From Phycisphaerae bacterium (lineage in GTDB: Bacteria > Planctomycetota > Phycisphaerae > UBA1845 > Fen-1342): a DNA stretch of 64,000 bases. The stretch covers positions 1 to 64,000 of the forward strand of contig JAUIEC010000020.1 in NCBI GenBank assembly GCA_030428945.1, in the 5' to 3' direction. The notes under the pieces were generated by a model. That model saw only the letters and a program-made list of their open reading frames with translations. It had not been told where the DNA came from and searched no databases. A program made the translations under genes and the position numbers. Below, piece by piece: positions 8,195 through 17,534 of this stretch. The stretch's first letter is position 1, and every line of letters begins with the position of its first letter.

Positions 8195-11100
8195 GTGGAG
8201 CAATTCGCCTTGGCTCGACGTAAGAAACTAATCGAAGTCGCCTTGCCGCTGGAGGCCATCAATAAGGAATCCGCGCGCGAGAAGTCGATCCGGCACGGGC
8301 ACCCGTCGACGCTGCACCTGTGGTGGGCGCGTCGGCCGCTAGCCGCATGCCGAGCGGTTCTGTTTGCTCAGTTCGTCGATGATCCTGACTCCGATCCGGC
8401 CTATCGCAAGGCCGATGGTTCGGTCGACGAAGATGCTGCGGGTCTGAAGCGAGCGCAGCTCTTCAACCTGATCGAAGAGCTCGTCAAGTGGGAAAACTCG
8501 AACAACGAACGGGTCATCAACGCTGCTCGGGCCGAGATCGCGCGCTGCGTGGCCAGCTTGCTGATTGAAGAGGGCAAGCTCAGCAAGGACACCATCATCC
8601 ACGGCGACGACGAGGGCCAGCCCCATTCGAAGGGTCCGCTATCAGGGGAGTTTCGGACCGCCTGGGATCTGGTCGTCCACGGCCACGGCGACCTGGACGG
8701 CCTCCAGCAGCGGCGCATGCGATTGTGCCCGCCAGATGTCGTTAATCACTTCCTAGCCACCTACGCACCGCCGGTGCTGGACCCGTTCGCGGGCGGTGGG
8801 AGCATCCCGCTGGAAGCACAGCGGCTCGGTCTACGTGCCTACGCGAGCGATCTCAATCCTGTACCGGTGTTGATCAACAAGGCCCTGATAGAGATTCCGC
8901 CGAAGTATAAGGATCAGCCTCCGGTGAACACAGAGTGGCAAAACAAGTCTTCACAGGAGCAGGCGGTTACATCCTGGGCCAGGGCGGAAGGCATCGCACA
9001 GGATGTCCGGTACTACGGCCGTTGGATGCGCGCTGAAGCTGAAAAACGCATCGCCCACCTCTACCCCGCAGTGAAGATCACGAGCGACTTGGCTAAGGAT
9101 CGGCCTGACCTGCAGAACTACGTAGGTCAGGAGCTGCCGGTAATCTCTTGGTTGTGGGCTCGCACCGTGCCGTCGCCCGATCCCTCTGCCGGCGAGGCAC
9201 ATGTGCCACTCTTGCGGACTTTCATGTTAAGCACAAAGAAGGGTCGCGAGGCATATGCCTATCCGCTGATTGATCGGGATAGCAACTGCTATGAATTCAC
9301 GATAAGGCTGGGCCGCCCGCCGGCCACGTTTGATGCGGACGCCGGAACCGTAAGTCGAAGAGGCGGGAAATGCATTCTGACTAACGCCTCGATGCCTTTC
9401 CCACATATTCGGCAGCACGCCAAACAGGGTCGAATGGGCATTCGTTTGCTCGCCATCGCCGTCTTGGGTAGACGAGAACGGCTGCTCGTCCCGCCGCTTG
9501 TCGAGCACGAGACGGTTGCCCGTTCTGCTGCGCCGGCATGGCGACCGGAGGCACCCATGCCACTCAAACACCGTAACTTCCAACCACCGGTCTACGGCAT
9601 GGAGACCATGGGGGACATATTCACCGATCGCCAACTTGTAGCGCTCAACACGCTTGCTGACACCGTTGGACAAGCAAGACAGAATGTTGCGCAAGATGCC
9701 GCAAACGCCGGCCTATCTGCGACGACGAGTACTGAGTACGCGGATGCTGTCGCAACGTATCTCGCGGAAGCGGTCAGCAAGACAACGGCCTTCCACTGCT
9801 CCCTCGCAACCTGGCGCACGGATGCGATGAAAACCGGACGCGCGTTTGGGCGCCAAGCAATACCAATGACATGGGACTTTGCCGAAGTAAACCCGTTTGT
9901 TGATGCCGGCGGATCGTGGAATGAGTTATTTGAGTCAGCCGAGAAAACTATTCGCGAATTACCTGCTTGTGCTGTAGGAAGCGTACAACAGCGAGATGCT
10001 ACCGCGCCCTTCTTTGCGGACGACATCATCATCTCGACTGACCCCCCGTACTACGACAATGTGGCGTACGCGGAGCTGTCAGATTTCTACTACCCGTGGT
10101 TGCGCCGAACCCTTAGAGGCGTATACCCAGAGCTCTTTGCAACGGTCGCAACGCCAAAAACAGACGAATTGGTTGCTGCTCCGCACCGATACGGTGGGAA
10201 CAAGCGAGAGGCGCGTGACTTCTTCGAAGATGGTCTACGAGAGGTCTTTCGGCAAGCAAAGCGTGCCGCGGCCCGGAGCGCTCCCATCGCTGTCTATTAT
10301 GCATTCAAGCAAGCCGAATCGGCTGAAACGTCGAGTGGTGATGCGGTCGCGTCCACCGGATGGGAGACGATGCTCGAAGGACTCTGTGATGCAGAGTTAG
10401 CGGTTAACGCAACGTGGCCAATGCGCACCGAATCAGTCGTCGGGCTTAAGTCGGTTTTTAATTCATTGGCGTCGTCGATTGTGCTCGCCTGTACGCCAAG
10501 AAGCGAAGATTCCATCATGACGACGCGCCGAGATTTCCTTAACGCCCTGAAGCGGGAACTTCCTGATGCAGTTCGCAAGCTTCGAAGTGGGAACATCGCA
10601 CCAGTCGACTTGGCTCAAGCAGCAATTGGGCCCGGGATGAGCGTCTACAGCCGGTATTCCAAGGTGGTCGAGTCTGACGGATCTAAAATGGTCGTCCGGA
10701 CGGCCCTGGCGCTAATCAACCAAGTGCTGGACGAAGTCCTTGCTGAACAGGAAGGCGAGTTTGACGGTGATACGCGTTGGGCGGTCGCGTGGTTCGAGCA
10801 GTACGGGACGCAGGATGGACCGTACGGAGTGGCGGAGACACTAAGCAAAGCTAAGAACACGTCCGTTCAAGGGCTCGTGGAAGCGGGCGTGATAACCGCC
10901 CGGGGAGGGAAAGTCGAGCTCCTCGCGCGCGACGGCATGCCGGGTGATTGGGACCCGCGGACCGATACTCGCATGACTTGCTGGGAGGCGACGCAGCACC
11001 TCATTCGGCATCTTCAGAATGAAGGCGAGGAGTCTGCCGCGCAGCTTCTAGCACGTCTTGGCGGTGACTACGGCGAGATGGCCCGCGATCTCGCTTACCG

Positions 11101-11239
11101 TCTGTACAGCATCTGCGAACGGAAGGGCTGGGCGCAGGAGGCGCTAGCCTACAACAGCCTGGTCATCGCCTGGAGCGAGATTAGCAGGTTATCACGGTCC
11201 GTTGCGGAAACGAAGCCGACACAAGCTGACCTCTTTTAG
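8195..11239 (+). CDS. DUF1156 domain DNA methylase of a defence operon
   Basis: A 1014-residue protein. The start of the mature domain, REKSIRHGHPSTLHLWWARR (29-48), is the hallmark of the DUF1156 family of predicted adenine-specific DNA methylases. SAM-binding motif I is DPFAGGGS (196-203) and catalytic motif IV is DPPYYDN (616-622). The long spacer between them presumably holds target recognition. GTG 8195 is used as start; the ribosome site is weak. DUF1156 together with DUF499 and a PLD-like protein is a known defence-island combination, so this enzyme probably marks host DNA against the operon's own effectors. Confidence 0.92.
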   Translation: MEQFALARRKKLIEVALPLEAINKESAREKSIRHGHPSTLHLWWARRPLAACRAVLFAQFVDDPDSDPAYRKADGSVDEDAAGLKRAQLFNLIEELVKWENSNNERVINAARAEIARCVASLLIEEGKLSKDTIIHGDDEGQPHSKGPLSGEFRTAWDLVVHGHGDLDGLQQRRMRLCPPDVVNHFLATYAPPVLDPFAGGGSIPLEAQRLGLRAYASDLNPVPVLINKALIEIPPKYKDQPPVNTEWQNKSSQEQAVTSWARAEGIAQDVRYYGRWMRAEAEKRIAHLYPAVKITSDLAKDRPDLQNYVGQELPVISWLWARTVPSPDPSAGEAHVPLLRTFMLSTKKGREAYAYPLIDRDSNCYEFTIRLGRPPATFDADAGTVSRRGGKCILTNASMPFPHIRQHAKQGRMGIRLLAIAVLGRRERLLVPPLVEHETVARSAAPAWRPEAPMPLKHRNFQPPVYGMETMGDIFTDRQLVALNTLADTVGQARQNVAQDAANAGLSATTSTEYADAVATYLAEAVSKTTAFHCSLATWRTDAMKTGRAFGRQAIPMTWDFAEVNPFVDAGGSWNELFESAEKTIRELPACAVGSVQQRDATAPFFADDIIISTDPPYYDNVAYAELSDFYYPWLRRTLRGVYPELFATVATPKTDELVAAPHRYGGNKREARDFFEDGLREVFRQAKRAAARSAPIAVYYAFKQAESAETSSGDAVASTGWETMLEGLCDAELAVNATWPMRTESVVGLKSVFNSLASSIVLACTPRSEDSIMTTRRDFLNALKRELPDAVRKLRSGNIAPVDLAQAAIGPGMSVYSRYSKVVESDGSKMVVRTALALINQVLDEVLAEQEGEFDGDTRWAVAWFEQYGTQDGPYGVAETLSKAKNTSVQGLVEAGVITARGGKVELLARDGMPGDWDPRTDTRMTCWEATQHLIRHLQNEGEESAAQLLARLGGDYGEMARDLAYRLYSICERKGWAQEALAYNSLVIAWSEISRLSRSVAETKPTQADLF

Positions 11240-11257
11240 AATTGACGGGACGAGCAC

Positions 11258-14200
11258 ATGGCGAAGTCAAATCACGCACGCGTCGGCGACGGGTTGGAAT
11301 TGCTCAACAAAGGGCTGAAGCCGTTCGTCGAACGAGAGATGAAGGCCCAATACGCCGACAAGTGGACCGAGATCGTCCAGGGCGTTCTCGATAACAAGAC
11401 GCGCGGCGGCAAGAAGATTCATTGGGACACACAGGCGCTGCTAGCCGTCATGTGGGACCAATGGAACACGGTCTTCCGCAATACGTTGGGACCGGCTGAG
11501 CGATCGCTCGTTTCGGAGCTCCGAGACGTGCGCAACCGTTGGGCGCATCAGACCACGTTCAACAGCGATGACGCGTACAGGTCCCTTGACAGTGTCGAGC
11601 GTCTGCTGCTCGCTGTTTCCGCCGGCGACCAGGCGGAGAAGGCGAACGCCATCAAACACGAGCTGATGCGGACGCGCTACGACCAGCAACGCCGCGACGA
11701 GAAAAAGCGGATGGTCCCGATCGAGGGGCAGCCATCGGGAAACTTGCGGCCGTGGCGCGAGATTGTGGTGCCGCACAAGGATGTGGCCAGCGGCCGCTAT
11801 CAGCAAGCGGAATTTGCGGCTGACCTGTGGCAGGTCTATCAGAACGAAGCGGCCAGCGAGTATCAGCATCCGGTCGAGTTCTTCCGCCGCACGTTTATTA
11901 CAGGAGGCCTTCAGCAGTTGCTTGTCAACGCGTTGCGGCGACTGACCGGGGCCGGCGGCGATCCGGTCATCGAGTTGCAGACGAACTTCGGCGGCGGCAA
12001 GACCCACTCGATGCTGGCGCTTTGGCACATGCTCAGTGGAGCGAAGCCTGGCGATCTTGCGGGTGTGGACCAAGTAATGACCGAAGCCGAGGTCAAAGAG
12101 CTGCCGGAGGGCGTGAAACGCGCCGTCGCGGTGGGCACCAAGATCTCTCCCGGCAAGCCGAGCAAGAAACCCGACGGCACAGTCGTTCACACGCTGTGGG
12201 GCGAAATCGCGTGGCAGCTTGGAGGCAAGAAGGGCTACGAGATGGTGCGTGGTGACGACGAGAACGCCACGAACCCGGGGGACACGCTTAAGGAGCTCTT
12301 CAACAAGTTCTCGCCATGCCTGATTCTCATCGACGAGTGGGTCGCCTATGCACGTCAGCTCCACGAGGGCAGCGAGCTTCCAGCCGGCACCTTCGATACC
12401 CAGTTCACCTTCACCCAAGCGCTGAGTGAGAGTGCCAAGGCTGCGAAGAACACGTTGCTCGTCGTGAGCGTGCCTGCGTCGGACAACGAGATCGGCGGTC
12501 AGTGGGGCCAGCAAGCGCTATCACGCTTGAAGAATGCTCTGGGTCGCGTGGAATCCTCATGGCGACCCGCCAGCCCAGATGAAGGCTTCGAGATCGTGCG
12601 GCGCCGGCTCTTTGAGCCCATTACCGACAGCAAACTGTTTTCCCAGCGCGACCTCGTCGCCCGCACGTTCGTCGACATGTATGGCTCGCAACAGAATGAG
12701 TTTCCATCGGAATGCCGCGAAGCTGAATACGAACGTCGAATCAAAATGGCGTATCCGATACATCCTGAGCTCTTCGACCGGCTTTACAACGACTGGTCCA
12801 CGTTAGACAAGTTTCAACGCACCCGCGGCGTGCTGCGACTCATGGCTGCGGTCATCCACGGGTTGTGGGAACGGCAGGACAGCAACCTGCTCATCATGCC
12901 GGCCAATGTCCCCATCGACGACCCGAACGTCCGGTTCGAATTGACTCGATACCTCGAAGACCAATGGGACGCCGTTATTAGCAAGGACGTGGATGGCGAG
13001 CAATCGCTGCCGTTGGGCTTGGATCGGGAGAACCCGGGCACGCTCGGGCGTTACTCCGCAAGCCGTCGGGTCTCTCGAACGATTTACATGGGATCAGCCC
13101 CCATCCAGAAGGCGGCCAATCGCGGAATCGACGAACGACATGTCAAACTCGGATGTGTGCAGCCTGGCGAAGCGGTTGCGACGTTCGGCGATGCGCTGCG
13201 CCGGCTCACTGACAAGGCGACGTATCTGTACGTCGACGGGAATCGCTACTGGTATTCGACGCAGCCGACAGTGACGCGGCTTTCGGATGACCGCGCAACA
13301 CAACTCCATGAGCACGACGTGATTGACGAGATCGTGAAGCGGTTGCGCAAAGAGGCCGCCTACCGCGGCGACTTCAGCAAGGTTCATGCGTGCGTGTCGA
13401 GTAGCGATGTGCCTGACGATCGGGAAGCACGCTTGGTCATCTTGGGCCCGGAGTTCCCGCACACAAAGAACCAGGAAGACAGCTTGGCCCGCCAGGAAGC
13501 TCACGCGATTCTCGACATGCGCGGCTCCAGCCCGCGCAACTACCGCAACACGCTGGTGTTTCTGGCCGCTGATTCGACTAGGTTGAAGGAGCTGCAGCAA
13601 GCGGTGCGGCACGCACTCGCGTGGAGCTCTATCTGGACGGACCGGGAGCAACTGAACCTTGACAACTTCCAAACGAAGCAAGCTGAGACAAAGTCTCGCA
13701 ACGCTGATGAAACCGTGAAAGCGCGGATTCCCGAAGCGTACCAATGGCTGCTGGCGCCAAGTCAGCCCGACCCCAAGGCTCAGCCGGAGTGGATCGAATT
13801 GCGACAGCAAGGGCAGGAACGGCTTGCTACTCGCGCATCCAAGAAGCTCACGAATGAGGAACTGCTACTTGTGCAGCTCGGCGGAACTCGACTGCGGCTT
13901 GAGCTTGACCGCGTGCCGCTCTGGCGCGGCGACCGCGTCTCTGTCAAACAGCTTCTCGACGACTTTGCGACATACTTGTATCTGCCCAGGCTTCAGAATC
14001 CCGACGTCTTGATTGCTGCAATCCGTGACGGAGTCAGCCGGTTGACGTGGGAGTCGGACACCTTCGCATACGCCGATGCGTGGGAAGCCAAGGGTAGTAG
14101 ATTCACGGGACTCCAGGCTGGCTCAACTATCCGTGTCATTGCAGATGGCGAAAGCATTCTTGTAAAGCCCGCAGTCGCCAAGGCACAGCTGCAAGCTGAC

Positions 14201-14587
14201 GCAGCTCAGGCCGCCACCGCCACGCACTCGGCGGAAGGTGAGATGCAGACCGCTGACGGTCAAGGCGAAGTCACATCGACTACCGGTTCAGGAGAGTCTG
14301 GCGACCGTGGCAGGCCGGAGGGCGATCAGACGACGGAGCCGGTCAAACCAGAGTATCGACGTTTCTACGGATCCGTCAGACTCGATTCCTTGCGAGCTGG
14401 ACGCGACGCGTCTCGCATCGCCGATGAAGTTTTGCAGCATTTGACCAAGCTGGTGGGGGCAGACGTCGAGGTCACGCTTGAAATACAAGCACAGCTTCCG
14501 GAGGGCGTTTCGGATAAGACGGTTCGAGACGTCACTGAGAATTGTCGTACACTCAAGTTCGATCCGTTTGGCTTTGAGGAAGCTTAG
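11258..14587 (+). CDS. DUF499 P-loop ATPase with N-terminal HEPN (Swt1-like) domain
   Basis: A 1109-residue protein. Residues 1-115 form a HEPN-like helical domain with the RNase-type motif RNRWAH (Arg92 to His97). An AAA-like ATPase follows: Walker A GGGKTH (245-250) and Walker B LILIDEW with Asp359-Glu360. DUF499 proteins pair with DUF1156 methylases in defence islands. The C-terminal 150 residues contain a Gly/Ser/Thr-rich linker and a small domain. It is the last gene of the operon; its TAG overlaps by four bases the stop of the convergent gene on the minus strand. The HEPN motif suggests RNA cleavage as one output, but activity is not shown. Confidence 0.9.
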   Translation: MAKSNHARVGDGLELLNKGLKPFVEREMKAQYADKWTEIVQGVLDNKTRGGKKIHWDTQALLAVMWDQWNTVFRNTLGPAERSLVSELRDVRNRWAHQTTFNSDDAYRSLDSVERLLLAVSAGDQAEKANAIKHELMRTRYDQQRRDEKKRMVPIEGQPSGNLRPWREIVVPHKDVASGRYQQAEFAADLWQVYQNEAASEYQHPVEFFRRTFITGGLQQLLVNALRRLTGAGGDPVIELQTNFGGGKTHSMLALWHMLSGAKPGDLAGVDQVMTEAEVKELPEGVKRAVAVGTKISPGKPSKKPDGTVVHTLWGEIAWQLGGKKGYEMVRGDDENATNPGDTLKELFNKFSPCLILIDEWVAYARQLHEGSELPAGTFDTQFTFTQALSESAKAAKNTLLVVSVPASDNEIGGQWGQQALSRLKNALGRVESSWRPASPDEGFEIVRRRLFEPITDSKLFSQRDLVARTFVDMYGSQQNEFPSECREAEYERRIKMAYPIHPELFDRLYNDWSTLDKFQRTRGVLRLMAAVIHGLWERQDSNLLIMPANVPIDDPNVRFELTRYLEDQWDAVISKDVDGEQSLPLGLDRENPGTLGRYSASRRVSRTIYMGSAPIQKAANRGIDERHVKLGCVQPGEAVATFGDALRRLTDKATYLYVDGNRYWYSTQPTVTRLSDDRATQLHEHDVIDEIVKRLRKEAAYRGDFSKVHACVSSSDVPDDREARLVILGPEFPHTKNQEDSLARQEAHAILDMRGSSPRNYRNTLVFLAADSTRLKELQQAVRHALAWSSIWTDREQLNLDNFQTKQAETKSRNADETVKARIPEAYQWLLAPSQPDPKAQPEWIELRQQGQERLATRASKKLTNEELLLVQLGGTRLRLELDRVPLWRGDRVSVKQLLDDFATYLYLPRLQNPDVLIAAIRDGVSRLTWESDTFAYADAWEAKGSRFTGLQAGSTIRVIADGESILVKPAVAKAQLQADAAQAATATHSAEGEMQTADGQGEVTSTTGSGESGDRGRPEGDQTTEPVKPEYRRFYGSVRLDSLRAGRDASRIADEVLQHLTKLVGADVEVTLEIQAQLPEGVSDKTVRDVTENCRTLKFDPFGFEEA

Positions 14588-15231
14588 GATGCTCCATAAG
14601 ACTGCTTGAACGGCGAAACCACCCGCCTACGCAGTCTAAGCACAGTCATCGGAATCTGCACTTTTCCGCTCTGTTTCCTACAGTGATTGACTGCTCGCAG
14701 CAGATTGAGCAACTGCCGCCGAACTGGGGCATACGGCTCAAAGGCCAGCATCCGGAACTCCTGCGTCACTTGGTCCGCCGATCGGCGCGAGGCGAGCTCA
14801 AGGAGGTGCGCCTTGATCCGCACGTAGGTCTCTTGGTCAATCCGAACGGACGCCCGTTCATTGCGGCGGCTAACGCTGTAGCCAGCGTACCTTATCGGTA
14901 CTCGACGTGCGTCCCGAATCTGTCCCGCCTCATCTTCGAAGAATGCATGATTGCCGTGCGTGGCCATCATCAGGAAGACGCGGTTGTGTCGGATGTACTG
15001 CATGTTCGCCAAGCCTGCTTTCTTTCGCCTCACGCGTTCCCAGCGCGGCGTGTCGATGCGGTACTTTTCGATGAGCTTGCGATCGACGCGCCGCGGATCC
15101 TTGTGCGGTGGAATTCGGCCCGCAACATAGAACCAGTACCCGCGAGCCAGGTAGGCGACGGCAACCTGTTGGATGAACCCGGCGACGCTCGTCGCCTCGC
15201 AACGATACTCTTGCCCTTTTCGACTTCGCAT
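14584..15231 (-). CDS. Unrecognised basic protein, module copy 1 (paralogue of 24139-24825)
   Basis: I chose ATG 15231 because it has a purine-rich site (AAGGGGGC) and because homology to the second copy starts there; the frame extends upstream to 15345 without support. The 215 residues share about half their positions with the copy at 24139-24825. Conserved blocks are YRCEATSV, RRKKAG, AN(M/V)QY(I/L)RH, the strand AT-x-G-x-H-x-FF, IRYAGYSVSRR, FEPYAP(V/I)RRQLLN and a terminal RLRRRVVSPF. It is rich in Arg and Lys, so nucleic-acid binding is plausible. It lies downstream, on the same strand, of a 1.18-kb structured RNA, as does the other copy. No known family is recognised. Confidence 0.9.
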   Translation of the reverse strand: MRSRKGQEYRCEATSVAGFIQQVAVAYLARGYWFYVAGRIPPHKDPRRVDRKLIEKYRIDTPRWERVRRKKAGLANMQYIRHNRVFLMMATHGNHAFFEDEAGQIRDARRVPIRYAGYSVSRRNERASVRIDQETYVRIKAHLLELASRRSADQVTQEFRMLAFEPYAPVRRQLLNLLRAVNHCRKQSGKVQIPMTVLRLRRRVVSPFKQSYGAS

Positions 15232-15307
15232 TGCCCCCTTCGAAGGTGCGGGATTGTTCGTCGGCACAATCCCGGAAAAGCCATCGAGAACCTCGCGGCG
15301 CCGGGGA

Positions 15308-15529
15308 CTACGAGTCGCCCCAGCCACAGAACGCGAGCAGGTCACTCAACTCGGCATCGGTCGGCGCCCGTCCGATGCCTTCGACGTAAAGCCGATCGAG
15401 GCGCTTTCGCACCTCGCACGGCAACTCACTTGCATCGACGCACCGCAGCCCGGAGCGGACCAGTTGGTCCACATAGTCCGCGGCCGGGTCGCCGATCACG
15501 TTGCCACTTCGCGTTTGCCACCAACCCAT
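15308..15529 (-). CDS. Small MGWW-type acidic protein between RNA and module protein
   Basis: ATG 15529 follows a clear Shine-Dalgarno GGAGG with eight-base spacing, giving 73 residues starting MGWWQTRSGNVIGD. It has an acidic helix (DPAADYVDQL) and a helical C-terminus containing GRAPTDAELSDLLAFC. I recall short planctomycete proteins beginning MGWW and ending with a similar helix, but know no function. It sits 76 bases upstream of the copy 1 module protein on the same strand. Module copy 2 has no matching reading frame at the same place, so it is probably an accessory. Confidence 0.7.
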   Translation of the reverse strand: MGWWQTRSGNVIGDPAADYVDQLVRSGLRCVDASELPCEVRKRLDRLYVEGIGRAPTDAELSDLLAFCGWGDS

Positions 15530-15600
15530 AACGTCAACCTCCATCGCACATCGTGAACCTCCTTTCGCGCAACGGCCGCACGCCACTCGTGTGCGAGCGT

Positions 15601-15635
15601 GGCGGCGCAACTTGTTTCCCAAGTTGTACGCCGCC
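15601..15635 (-). other. Terminal hairpin of RNA copy 1
   Basis: On the minus strand, GGCGGCG then a TA bulge, CAACTTG, loop GGAAA, CAAGTTG and CGCCGCC form a 14-bp stem. The second RNA copy ends in a hairpin of the same design at 23805-23832, with a bulge beginning TA at the same place and a TGAA loop. This is why I include it in the RNA rather than treating it as an operator. Confidence 0.65.
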
Positions 15636-16776
15636 ACTAATAGAGTGCAGCACTAACGCACAGACTCGAACCTCTGTCGAAAACCCGACGCGTACGCGTC
15701 GACCTCAACAACAGCCCATCGCCACACGCGGCCCGCGCTCCCGCGCAAGCCGCGTGTGACCACGTTTCCACCTCGCCAGAGGACCTATGCGGCGCAGTCG
15801 CACAAGCCGCCGACACAGATGAGCAGATACCCGTCAGCCCTTTCGTCGTCGCAAGGCATCCGGCACCACCCGGACGCGCGAACGGTCCGCCACTGCCCTG
15901 CAGCGGATTCCGTCTCGCCAAGAGCGAGCTTCTACTCAGGCCACACTCCCACTCTGCAGCGTTTGAAGCACGCGGCTGACCAAGCCGCGCACCGGGCACC
16001 ACCCCGGCGGCTGCAGAGCTTCCCGGATTAGCAGCAATCGTTCACCAATCAGTCACGTCGCTAGACCGTGTTACCGGCCGGACCTGCACCGTACGCACAT
16101 GGCTCCCGCCATGGCGCAGTTTCCGCCGCGCTTGCGCGCAGCGATTTCAGCGGGCCGAAACAAGAAGCACCCGCTTACCCGTCAGTGCAGATTTTTCGCG
16201 GTTTGGCACCGTCTCTGATTGGTGTGACCAGCAAGCCCTTGCGGGCCTTTCATGGTTGAGCTTTTCGCCGTCCGCCGTTTCGGCGGATCGCCGGACCCGG
16301 TCAAGGGTCCGGTCCTGGCCGTCGCCGGCTCAGGAACTCCCCACGCTGGCCGAGGTTGAACGAGCCTATCGAGCCTTTCACCCGATTAGGTCCACAACAT
16401 GGCAGACTTCGGCCCGAACCCCCTGGATAGGATTTGGTCTAGGAGACCTCACCTACTTCGACTGCTACGGCCTCGCCAAGCCAAGTACGACTGACCGGAC
16501 GAGGCGTGTCTCCGTCGCCCCATTTCGCAATGTCACTCCCCCCCGGAGCCATATCGGATAGAACTGCAGGATTACTCGGAGTTCCGGATTACTCTGCAGA
16601 GCCTCCGTCGAGCCGGACAAGCGCGTCTCCACGCATCCGGCTCTACGGGTCAGCATCATGGCGGTTGGTGAAGTCCGCCCCCTTAGCCCGACTGGTGAGG
16701 TCGGGTTTGCCGGGTGATGCCGTCCCATCTGTACGGCGTCACGGAACGTGTTGACGTTCGTCGTAACGACGACGGG
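15601..16776 (-). ncRNA. Large structured non-coding RNA, module copy 1 (about 1.18 kb)
   Basis: Read on the minus strand, this gene-free stretch aligns end to end with 22655-23832. Unpaired blocks are conserved (CAACCTCGGCCAG, GCGAAAAGCTCAAC, GAGACGGTGCC, CTAGCGACGTGA, CTAATCCGGGAAG, GACGACGAAAG), while stems between them differ in sequence yet still pair. Examples are the CCCGAC/GTCGGG stem (16687-16705), CCGGACCC/GGGTCCGG (16291-16312), CCGCCG/CGGCGG (16272-16286), the outer stem CTCTGCAGC/GCTGCAGAG (15952-15960 with 16010-16018) and GNRA-capped stems at 16125-16143, 16234-16247 and 16313-16335. The 3' end is a hairpin at 15601-15635. It lies between the cupin gene and the small MGWW gene. 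No Rfam class was recognised by eye. Confidence 0.85.
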
Positions 16777-16786
16777 CCGAAGCCCG
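16773..16786 (-). terminator. Short GC hairpin between cupin gene and RNA copy 1
   Basis: CGGGC-CGAA-GCCCG forms a five-base stem just downstream of the cupin stop at 16791. There is no T-run, so termination here is uncertain and the RNA could be co-transcribed with the cupin gene. Confidence 0.3.
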
Positions 16787-16790
16787 TGAG

Positions 16791-17435
16791 CTATGCGTAG
16801 CGTACTTCGGCCGTCAGGTCACGTGGCCGCCAAACGCAATCAGGAACCGTGTATTGGCGGTCATCATCGAATGCGATCGCCGGGCTGTGATATGAGAGAA
16901 GCAGCAGATCTTCCTTCGGCGCGCTGAAAGTGTGTAGGAGGTGCCGCGTGAACATCAGCACGTCGCCGACATGCACGGAGATGTGCCGCACATCCGAGCC
17001 CGTGAATCGGTCAAGCTGCTCGTTCGAGACATGGAATACGCCGCTGCCAGAGAGCACCACGATCAGCCGGTCGGAATGCTCGTGGGCATGAATCGGCAAA
17101 TCGAGCGTACCTGCCCTGAACCGCAACTTGGCGATGCCATCACAGCGGTCAGGACCGGCAATGTCAGCTCCGAGCCAGAGACCGCCGGCGATGCTGTCCA
17201 CTCCTTCGAATGGGGCCTTCAGGTCGATGGGTCGGTCTCGTTCAGCATGATCGAGCAGCGCGCCCAGCGTCCCTCCGTCCAATGCTCCAAAACGCAACCA
17301 GCGCTTCGCGAAGTGCTCGCCGCCAGCATCGCTCATGAAGAAACCGAGGCTGCGATCCAGCAGCTGAAACAGCTGCATTAGCGGCGACGCGATCGAATCA
17401 CTCTGTCGCCCAACCGGTTTCAACGCCGTAAGCAT
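16791..17435 (-). CDS. Cupin-domain protein
   Basis: ATG 17435 has an ideal ribosome site (GGAGG, seven-base spacing), giving 214 residues; the open frame continues to 17555 without a better start. The centre has the cupin signature: HAHEHSDRLIVVLSG (metal-binding His and Glu positions), then HVGDVLMFTRHLLHTF with the second-motif His. The N-terminal 90 residues are helical. Cupins range from enzymes to sugar or metal sensors, and nothing here fixes the substrate. It is divergent from the membrane-protein gene at 17535 with about 100 bases between them, and RNA copy 1 follows on the same strand. Confidence 0.8.
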   Translation of the reverse strand: MLTALKPVGRQSDSIASPLMQLFQLLDRSLGFFMSDAGGEHFAKRWLRFGALDGGTLGALLDHAERDRPIDLKAPFEGVDSIAGGLWLGADIAGPDRCDGIAKLRFRAGTLDLPIHAHEHSDRLIVVLSGSGVFHVSNEQLDRFTGSDVRHISVHVGDVLMFTRHLLHTFSAPKEDLLLLSYHSPAIAFDDDRQYTVPDCVWRPRDLTAEVRYA

Positions 17436-17534
17436 GGAAAGTCCTCCATTTGGCCGTCCAGCGCGTCGGCCACGCCGCCGCCGCATCCAAATGTTTGGTA
17501 CTTGTACGGTACGCGGAGGTGGCGTCAAGCGCAA

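Noticed and set aside
11441-12514. Minus-strand open frame of 357 codons inside the DUF499 gene
   Set aside because: No motif, and it covers the Walker A and B region of the plus-strand ATPase.
15601-15635. Regulator operator or attC-like site between RNA copy 1 and the MGWW gene
   Set aside because: A hairpin of the same design, with different bases, ends RNA copy 2, so it is better read as part of the RNA.
15637-16561. Short open frames inside RNA copy 1 and the matching frames in copy 2 (for example 23098-23496)
   Set aside because: No frame is conserved between the two RNA copies, stops interrupt homologous positions, and the alignment shows stem-preserving changes rather than codon-preserving ones.
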